From positions 1 to 18,312 of the forward strand of contig JABHEX010000324.1 in NCBI GenBank assembly GCA_018676385.1: 18,312 nucleotides of DNA, written 5' to 3'. Made by a program: the position numbers and the translations under genes. The notes under the pieces were generated by a model that saw only the letters and a list, made by a program, of their open reading frames with translations, was not told where the DNA came from and made no database searches. Below are positions 1 to 5,251 of this stretch, piece after piece (the stretch's first letter is position 1; each line of letters starts with the position of its first letter). This DNA comes from Akkermansiaceae bacterium (GTDB lineage: Bacteria > Verrucomicrobiota > Verrucomicrobiia > Verrucomicrobiales > Akkermansiaceae).

Positions 1-322
1 ACCAATCGTTGCATGCTACTGGGATGAATTTCTCACTGAGCAGCTTCTGCACCTCGGCATTTGAAAAGACCAACAACCTGTCGGTCACGCCATTGTTTCA
101 GGTGCAGCCAAGCGGATGACCGTCCATCTCCCAGAGGTAAATCGGTTTTCCCGATTTGGCAGCTTCCTTGCGTGCTTGCCAGAGGTTCGTGCGCCAGTTG
201 ATACGCATCCAAGCGGATTCTTTATCGGTCGGCTTGATGGCGTTGATGAGCTGTTTCTGCTCAGGCGACCATTGTGCGTGCAGCAAGGTTGTTAGTGTGG
301 CGACAATGATGAGGTATTTCAT
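1..322 (-). CDS. Exported thioredoxin-like protein, probable selenoprotein (UGA at codon 75), partial
   Basis: The reading frame starts at ATG 320-322 with a Sec signal peptide (MKYLIIVATLTTLLHA, likely cut before QWS). It then has a thioredoxin-like opening: W-x-A-R-K-E-A-A-K-S-GKPIYLWEMDG, followed by HPLGCT. An in-frame TGA lies at 98-100 (residue 75). After it the same frame is open for 32 codons to the window edge and reads NNGVTDRLLVFSNAEV, then QKLLSEKFIPVACNDW, which is a typical thioredoxin-fold continuation (VFS..EV..LL..KF+PV..D). I read the TGA as selenocysteine, giving a Cys73-Thr-Sec75 redox motif. The C-terminal end lies outside the window. The function would be a periplasmic or extracytoplasmic thiol/selenol redox activity; the substrate is unknown. 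It sits 3 nt after the pseudopilin stop (TGA-AAA-ATG) with no Shine-Dalgarno, so translational coupling is likely. The alternatives are a nonsense mutation or a sequencing error of TGC/TGT. Family assignment is by pattern only. Confidence 0.72.
68..86 (-). promoter_or_regulatory. SECIS-like hairpin just downstream of the in-frame UGA
   Basis: On the mRNA strand, 11 nt after the UGA, the sequence GACCGAC-AGGUU-GUUGGUC folds into an uninterrupted 7-bp stem (one G·U pair) with a 5-nt loop. The loop therefore begins 18 nt after the UGA. Bacterial selenocysteine insertion elements lie inside the coding region right after the UGA and present a G/GU in a small apical loop to SelB; the E. coli fdhF element has an AGGUCU loop at nearly the same distance. 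Structure and spacing are seen directly; the function is inferred. Confidence 0.6.
98..100 (-). other. In-frame TGA, proposed Sec codon
   Basis: The plus-strand bases TCA (minus TGA) separate HPLGCT from NNGVTDRLLVFSNAEV in one continuous frame. No frameshift is needed to continue the protein, and the codon sits where a redox-active Cys or Sec would be expected, two residues after a Cys. Confidence 0.65.
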
Positions 323-325
323 TTT

Positions 326-979
326 TCAGAATGATTTGACGTCATCTGAGCCACTGAAGCTCTCGCTTTCACCTTTGCCTTTTACACCGTCGGCGCCATA
401 CGACCACATCACAAAATCCTGATCGCGGGGTTTGATTTCCTGCCACTCAGCTAGACCGTAAGTCGTTAGCGGGTCGCCATTCAGTCGTGCATTAACGCCG
501 ATCATCAGTTCACGAGCCCATGGGTCGTAAATTTTACCATCTTCACGAAGCCCAGCCTCACCTTTATTGGCAAGAGTAAGTTCCAGATACTGCACCCCAT
601 TTGGATTTAGGTATGAAATGTCAGACTCGTCACCGGTGTCTTCGACCCATGTCATGGCTTCACCTCCAGCGAGCACGGCTACAATTGGTGCCGTACTGTA
701 TTTGCCACCTGAATCACCAAAAAGTGTGTCGTGACCTCCTTGTATTTTTTCTCTCGGAAGTGGTGGGCGGTTATGCTCAATCAGGTAAGACTCCATGCCG
801 ACTTCCACATTACGCATTAGGTTTAAACAGGATGCCTGTTGCCCTTTCAGGATGGCGCGATTGATCACGGAAAACGTAAGAGCGGCAAGCACGGCAATGA
901 TGGCGATGACCACGAGGAGTTCCACCAAGGTGAATCCTGTATAGCGATTTTGAGTATGGAGATGTGATGGGCTGTGCAT
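326..979 (-). CDS. Type II secretion-type pseudopilin (prepilin N-terminal methylation domain)
   Basis: This 217-residue protein begins with a short basic leader (MHSPSHLHTQNRYTG) followed by FTLVELLVVIAIIAVLAA, the class III prepilin signature. The prepilin peptidase should cut after Gly15, N-methylate Phe and leave Glu at mature position 5. The hydrophobic N-terminal helix (about residues 16-40) is followed by a hydrophilic globular domain ending in the D-P-W-x-R and YGADGVKGKG patterns common to GspG-like pseudopilins of Verrucomicrobia and Planctomycetes. Such proteins assemble into T2SS pseudopili or related export fibres; these phyla carry many solitary copies, and no other secretion gene is visible here. 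It lies 76 bp after the amylase gene and only 3 bp before the probable selenoprotein gene, so the last two are likely co-translated. The ATG at 977-979 is used; AGG sits very close to it, so initiation looks weak. Confidence 0.85.
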   Translation of the reverse strand: MHSPSHLHTQNRYTGFTLVELLVVIAIIAVLAALTFSVINRAILKGQQASCLNLMRNVEVGMESYLIEHNRPPLPREKIQGGHDTLFGDSGGKYSTAPIVAVLAGGEAMTWVEDTGDESDISYLNPNGVQYLELTLANKGEAGLREDGKIYDPWARELMIGVNARLNGDPLTTYGLAEWQEIKPRDQDFVMWSYGADGVKGKGESESFSGSDDVKSF

Positions 980-1055
980 GGCCTAAAAGCGAAAGTTAGA
1001 TTAAGAGTAAGGTGGAAATGGTTGGGAAGCAAACAGGAATCCGCTGGATGAGAAA

Positions 1056-3017
1056 TCATTTTTTATGTAGTTCGGCCGTTTGTTTTTTGACACGCCAGAT
1101 CGATACGGAATCCGCTTTTAGCGTCAGGTTGATGCGTTCGTTGGCAGTGACTGTGGCAAATTCTGGTTGCGAACCCCGTGCATCGATACCGCGGAGGGAG
1201 AAACGTTCAAAGACAGTGCCTTCGGGTACGAGGGCGCGTTGCTGGGGGGAAATTAATGCTGGGCTGAGTGTGTTGTTGTTCTGGCTTAGGTTAAATCCGA
1301 CCAATACCGTCAGCTCGGGTTTTTCAGAAATGTAGCGTGCGAAGAGAAACGTGCCGTCGTCGTGCTTTGACTCTCTGCTATCCAACCAGAGTGGTGCGGT
1401 GAGTCCACGCCGCAGTGCAGGAAGATATTTTCGAGCTTTTATGAGTGTTTGGGTGGCGTGAAAAGCATTTGATGCTTGGATTTTTTTTACCTGTTCACCG
1501 TTGTTTTTGCGAATGAATGTTAGCCGTCCGGTTTCCGTGTCTGGTCCGATTTTCCCCCGGGTGTCGTGTAGGCCATTTTCGCTTCCGTAGTAGAGGCAAG
1601 GGATACCTTCTAGGGTGAGCACCATGGCATTGGCAAGTGTGTTGCGGCGCGACGTGATGCCGTCGACGCGAAAGCGATTGATGCCGTCGTGATTCTCAAT
1701 GAAAGTGATGGATTTCTGGCGTGCGTTCAGTCCGTCGGGTCCGGGTTTTGGATTATAATATGGACGTTTTCCTCTATCAGGTCCGTTGTGTAAATCGCTC
1801 ATAGCGCTTTCGATACCGCTGGCGTGGCCATACTTCTCAGCTCCATGGCGCAGGTAGTTGCGCATTGCCCAGCACATCTGAAAATTGAGCATGCCGCCGA
1901 TGGAGACGTCATTGTCGTCCGTGCCGTAGGTGTATTTCCCTAATACTTCAGGCGCTCCGTCGTAGGCTTCGCCAAACAGGATCACATCCTTCGCGCGGTT
2001 GCCGATTTTTTTGCGAAGCCGCGAGGTGAAGTCTGCCCAGAACTGGTGGTGGACATGTTTGATTGTATCGATCCGTAGACCATCGACGCCAATCTCTTCA
2101 ATATAGAACGCGTAGATCCGAACAAATTCATCGACTAGTTCATTGTAGTGCTTTGCAGACGGGTTGGTCCAAATGTCGCGCAGGCTGAAGAAATCGCACA
2201 TCACTTCCTCGCCGTCTTTTTTGCCAAGGCTGTCTCCATTAAAGCCCTTGCGTCCGTATGTTTCCATGCGACCGAGAATACCGGTGAACGGGATGGTCTT
2301 ACCAAATACCTCAACAGGCCCCGCGGGCTGGGTGCGGTCGATATTCCACTCCGGAAATTTTGCCCATTTGGTGTTATGGTGAAACCCTTCGCGTTTGTAG
2401 GGAGCGATCCACTCGTTTTTTCCGAAGCGATCGAACTTACCATTATGGTTAGTATCGTAGTAAAAAACTGGGCCTGTGTGATTGCAGACGATGTCCTGGA
2501 TGATGCGGATACCTTTCCTGTGGGCGAGATTCACCAGGTCGCGGTAGTGCGCCATGCGGCCGTCGCGCCCTTCGGGGTAGGGAGTGCCATCCATTTTGGT
2601 CGCGGACGTAAGGTGTGGATCGATATCCATAAAATCCTGTGTCCAGTATCCATGGTATCCGGTTTTCCCCTTATCGGCTAAATCATAGGATGTATTCCAG
2701 ACATTTCTAACAGGGGGCGTAATCCAAATGGCGGTGATGCCGAGGTTGTTGAAATAATTGTGTTCCAGTGCGATTTCAATGCCACGGAAGTCGCCTCCGT
2801 GATAGCTGTTGATATCCTTTTGCTTTGGGTCGTGCAGATTTACAGCCGCACCCTTCGGCGAGTTGTTAGTCGGGTCGCCGTCGAAAAACCGATCCGTCAG
2901 CATAAAATAAATCACCTCATCTTGCCAGGTGCGCTCTTCTTCCGAGATTCCGGAAATCGTGCCCACGAGCGATACACAGAGGCATAGAATCAAACATTTC
3001 ATTACAGAGGCATACAT
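1056..3017 (-). CDS. Secreted alpha-amylase family glycoside hydrolase (GH13)
   Basis: This 653-residue enzyme probably hydrolyses or rearranges alpha-1,4-glucans outside the cytoplasm. All four GH13 signature regions are present: region I DIVCNH (Asp175, Asn179, His180), region II GLRID with nucleophile Asp317 and Arg315, region III FGEAY with acid/base Glu350, and region IV ENHD with Asp444. The N-terminal DRFFDGDPTNN looks like the calcium-site loop of CGTase and neopullulanase-like members, and YHGYW..DF..IDPH is also typical. The final 90 or so residues form a beta-rich domain C. A signal peptide is present whether translation starts at Met1 or at Met6 (position 3002, giving MKCLILCLCVSLVGTISG); Met6 makes the more standard leader, and neither start has a Shine-Dalgarno. 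Exact specificity (alpha-amylase, cyclomaltodextrinase or glucanotransferase) cannot be read from sequence alone. Confidence 0.93.
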   Translation of the reverse strand: MYASVMKCLILCLCVSLVGTISGISEEERTWQDEVIYFMLTDRFFDGDPTNNSPKGAAVNLHDPKQKDINSYHGGDFRGIEIALEHNYFNNLGITAIWITPPVRNVWNTSYDLADKGKTGYHGYWTQDFMDIDPHLTSATKMDGTPYPEGRDGRMAHYRDLVNLAHRKGIRIIQDIVCNHTGPVFYYDTNHNGKFDRFGKNEWIAPYKREGFHHNTKWAKFPEWNIDRTQPAGPVEVFGKTIPFTGILGRMETYGRKGFNGDSLGKKDGEEVMCDFFSLRDIWTNPSAKHYNELVDEFVRIYAFYIEEIGVDGLRIDTIKHVHHQFWADFTSRLRKKIGNRAKDVILFGEAYDGAPEVLGKYTYGTDDNDVSIGGMLNFQMCWAMRNYLRHGAEKYGHASGIESAMSDLHNGPDRGKRPYYNPKPGPDGLNARQKSITFIENHDGINRFRVDGITSRRNTLANAMVLTLEGIPCLYYGSENGLHDTRGKIGPDTETGRLTFIRKNNGEQVKKIQASNAFHATQTLIKARKYLPALRRGLTAPLWLDSRESKHDDGTFLFARYISEKPELTVLVGFNLSQNNNTLSPALISPQQRALVPEGTVFERFSLRGIDARGSQPEFATVTANERINLTLKADSVSIWRVKKQTAELHKK

Positions 3018-3040
3018 GGCGGAGGAGCAGGACGTTACAC

Positions 3041-3074
3041 AAAAACCATCCGGCTGGCTAGCACGGGTGGTTTT
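3041..3074 (-). terminator. Rho-independent terminator after the TraB-like gene
   Basis: A 10-bp stem (plus-strand arms at 3042-3051 and 3065-3074, one G·U) encloses a 13-nt loop that can form a small inner hairpin. Read on the minus strand it ends in GGTTTTTG, 24 bp after the stop of the TraB-like gene, and separates it from the amylase gene. Confidence 0.65.
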
Positions 3075-3097
3075 GGAAATTGGGTTCGTGCCTCAGG

Positions 3098-4015
3098 TTA
3101 CGCGGCGTCGGGCAGGGCGGCGGGTTCTTTTTTCGGTTGTGGTTTGGCTACTGCCTTGGGGATATCCCATGCGGTGAGCCAGCGGTGTCCGGTTTTTTTG
3201 TAGCCCATTTTCAGCATGTCCTTCTCCATGTCAGGGAAGTGGGCGGCACCGTAGAAGATCCCGAGCTTCTTTTTTCCCGCTTTGGTTTGCTCGATGAGCA
3301 CCTTGAGGCAGGCTTTGTTGCGGTCGCCAATGATGACACTTTGGCCCATCATGCCCGCCATCTGGTCGGCAGCGCCACCGAGGGTATCAACGAGTTCCAG
3401 CTTGATGCCATTGGCATTGCCGCTGAGCACCGCAGTGAGCAGCTTTTGCATGTCGGGTTGCTTGGCCCCACGCTTACCTCCGTTCTGAGCATTCTGCATG
3501 GCAAACCCGAGTAGGGATTCGCCTTTTTCCGCTTGTAGCTTTTCAAATTCCTCGAGCGAAAGGTCGGCATGCACGAAGTTCTTCGCGGTGTAGTCGATGC
3601 CGTCTTTCTGACTTTGGAGTTTAAGTAGTTTGCTAATCATGCCGTAGACATTTCCGAGCATTGCCATCATCGGGTCTTTGGCCTTTTTTTTCGCGTCCTC
3701 CGCCTTACCGGCTTTCATCTTGTCGCCACCAACCATTTCAAACAGCAGGGCATCGTAGTTTTTAAACTCCTTGTTGAGCTGTGTGTAGTACTTTGCGTCG
3801 GCGATGTGGATGGCACCGATCAAATTGACGGTGACACTATCTTTGATGTAGCTGGTGATGCTGGTCTGAAGGCATACGTTTTTGTTGTCACGATCGACAC
3901 GGATAAACTGGGTGGCTTTCGGATCTTTAACGGCGGGTGCAGCCACCTGGGCGCTGACCGGAAGAATGCACGTGGCGAGCACAGGAATGATGGTGAAAAT
4001 ACTGGCGTGTTTCAT
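3098..4015 (-). CDS. Secreted TraB/GumN (TIKI-like) family protein
   Basis: I place the start at ATG 4013-4015 because it begins a clear signal peptide (MKHASIFTIIPVLATCILPVSA, then QVAAP). The longer frame from 4087 only adds a poorly hydrophobic leader and approaches the divergent gene. The resulting 305 residues contain the TraB/GumN/TIKI pattern: VNLIGAIHIADAKYY (His about residue 70), then LLFEMVG (Glu about 93), GDRN (Arg about 232) and GIFYGAAHFPDM (His about 259) near the C terminus. These Glu, His and Arg residues match the conserved positions of the metal-dependent protease-like fold proposed for TIKI and related families. A Lys/Met-rich insertion lies around residues 98-145, and the tail is Ala/Pro/Lys-rich. 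The biological substrate in bacteria is unknown. It is followed by its own terminator, so it is probably monocistronic, and it diverges from the prolyl isomerase gene. Confidence 0.8.
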   Translation of the reverse strand: MKHASIFTIIPVLATCILPVSAQVAAPAVKDPKATQFIRVDRDNKNVCLQTSITSYIKDSVTVNLIGAIHIADAKYYTQLNKEFKNYDALLFEMVGGDKMKAGKAEDAKKKAKDPMMAMLGNVYGMISKLLKLQSQKDGIDYTAKNFVHADLSLEEFEKLQAEKGESLLGFAMQNAQNGGKRGAKQPDMQKLLTAVLSGNANGIKLELVDTLGGAADQMAGMMGQSVIIGDRNKACLKVLIEQTKAGKKKLGIFYGAAHFPDMEKDMLKMGYKKTGHRWLTAWDIPKAVAKPQPKKEPAALPDAA

Positions 4016-4103
4016 GGTGTAGTGTGCAAGCGTGTGCGTCGGGGGGTATTTGTCTGAAAAAATGAGAGGTTGCGGCGCGGGCCTCATTGATTAGGATTTG
4101 GGC

Positions 4104-5171
4104 ATGCTGAAAATGAGCAAGTCTTTTGTGGTGCGCATGGTGATCTGGTCGGCACTGATCATTTACATTCTGTGTGACTTCCTGATCTTCTCGGGACCGC
4201 TCAAACGTGAGGCGCGCAAGATGTTTCCTACGGATGCTGATAAGATCCGAAAAGCCATGGAGATGGGTGTGTGCGCCAAGGTTTACAATGAGCCGATTTA
4301 CCTCGGCCAGGTGGATCGCCGCCTGCAGGAGAACCTTTGGCGGTCCGGGCGTGATGTGGAAAAAATCAGCACGAAAGAAAAAAAACTCCTGCGCTGGGTG
4401 GCACTCAACTCACTGATCGAGGAGCATATCATGCGTATCAAGGTGCGTGTGAATCGCGAGGAAGTTCCTGTGAGTGACGAGGAAATCGATGCCGAAGTTG
4501 CGCGTTTTGAAAAACGCTTCGCCTCCAAGGAAGAGCTCGACAAGGCACTCGCGGCGCAGGGGATCGCGAATGGCAAGGAGCTACGGTATCGACTTGCCGC
4601 ACGCATCCAGCAGGAGAAATACGTTAACAGCAAAATAAAGAATAGCATTAGTGTCAGTGACGAGGAAGTGCGTGAGTGGTATGACGATCATCAGGAAGTG
4701 ATGACTATGCCTGAGCGGCGAAGAGTGCGGCACATCTTTCTAGCAGCTCTCGAGCACTCTCCTGACGCAGCACAGGCTGCATTGGCAGGAAAGCTGAAAC
4801 TGATTCAGGAAAAAAAAGCCGACTTCGCCAAAGTGGCGGCGGGTATCAGTGAGGACGAGCGCAGCAAGAAGCAGGGTGGCGACCTCGGCTGGATGCGGCG
4901 AGATAGATTACCTGACGATTTTGCTGCAGCTGTATTTGCTATGTCGCTTGACAAGCCGTCACTCGTACGCACGAAACTCGGGTGGCACATTATCGAAGTC
5001 ACTGGAGTTAAGGAACCTGAAGTGGCAACCTTTAATTTGGCCAAAGCAGAAATTGCTGCAGCGCTCTCAGATAGTCGTCGCAAGGAAGCTGTTTCTCAGT
5101 ATCGTCATCAACTCAAGTTGCTCAATCATGAGAAGGTAGAAATATACAAAATGGTGTTATATTCTGATTAG
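4104..5171 (+). CDS. Membrane-anchored SurA/PrsA-like peptidyl-prolyl isomerase (parvulin)
   Basis: The start at ATG 4104 is supported by AGGA at 4093-4096, seven bases upstream; the frame could also open at TTG 4098. The 355-residue product has an uncleaved-looking N-terminal membrane segment (about residues 8-29), then a helical SurA_N-like chaperone region with a charged helix (DEEIDAEVARFEKRF). A parvulin domain at about residues 205-302 follows: RRVRHIFLA, a long helix, FAKVAAGISED, KQGGDLGWM and LGWHIIEVTG. A C-terminal helix follows. Family knowledge says it folds exported proteins on the outer face of the inner membrane by catalysing cis-trans isomerisation of X-Pro bonds. That fits a neighbourhood rich in exported proteins. 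It ends at TAG 5171 and is followed 21 bp later by a strong terminator. Confidence 0.88.
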   Translation: MLKMSKSFVVRMVIWSALIIYILCDFLIFSGPLKREARKMFPTDADKIRKAMEMGVCAKVYNEPIYLGQVDRRLQENLWRSGRDVEKISTKEKKLLRWVALNSLIEEHIMRIKVRVNREEVPVSDEEIDAEVARFEKRFASKEELDKALAAQGIANGKELRYRLAARIQQEKYVNSKIKNSISVSDEEVREWYDDHQEVMTMPERRRVRHIFLAALEHSPDAAQAALAGKLKLIQEKKADFAKVAAGISEDERSKKQGGDLGWMRRDRLPDDFAAAVFAMSLDKPSLVRTKLGWHIIEVTGVKEPEVATFNLAKAEIAAALSDSRRKEAVSQYRHQLKLLNHEKVEIYKMVLYSD

Positions 5172-5192
5172 TTAGCTGATTAAAAATAAAGC

Positions 5193-5220
5193 GGGCGAGC
5201 ATTGCTGCTCGCCCTTTCTT
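5193..5220 (+). terminator. Bidirectional rho-independent terminator
   Basis: The sequence GGGCGAGCA-TTGC-TGCTCGCCC forms a 9-bp perfect stem with a 4-nt loop, followed by TTTCTT on the plus strand and preceded by TAAAAATAAA, which is a T-run on the minus strand. It lies between the converging prolyl isomerase gene and the SGNH/azurin fusion gene and can serve both. Confidence 0.85.
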
Positions 5221-5251
5221 GATGCTATCGATTGTATGCAAACATGAAACT

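Noticed and set aside
98..322. A complete 74-residue secreted peptide ending at the TGA
   Set aside because: The same frame continues with thioredoxin-like sequence to the window edge, so the TGA interrupts a longer protein rather than ending a short one.
2148..2681. A 177-codon open frame on the plus strand
   Set aside because: It is antisense to the GH13 catalytic domain, whose motifs are all intact; the translation has no recognisable pattern.
4016..4087. N-terminal extension of the TraB-like protein
   Set aside because: It would precede a perfect signal peptide starting at 4015 and is not hydrophobic, so it is most likely untranslated leader.
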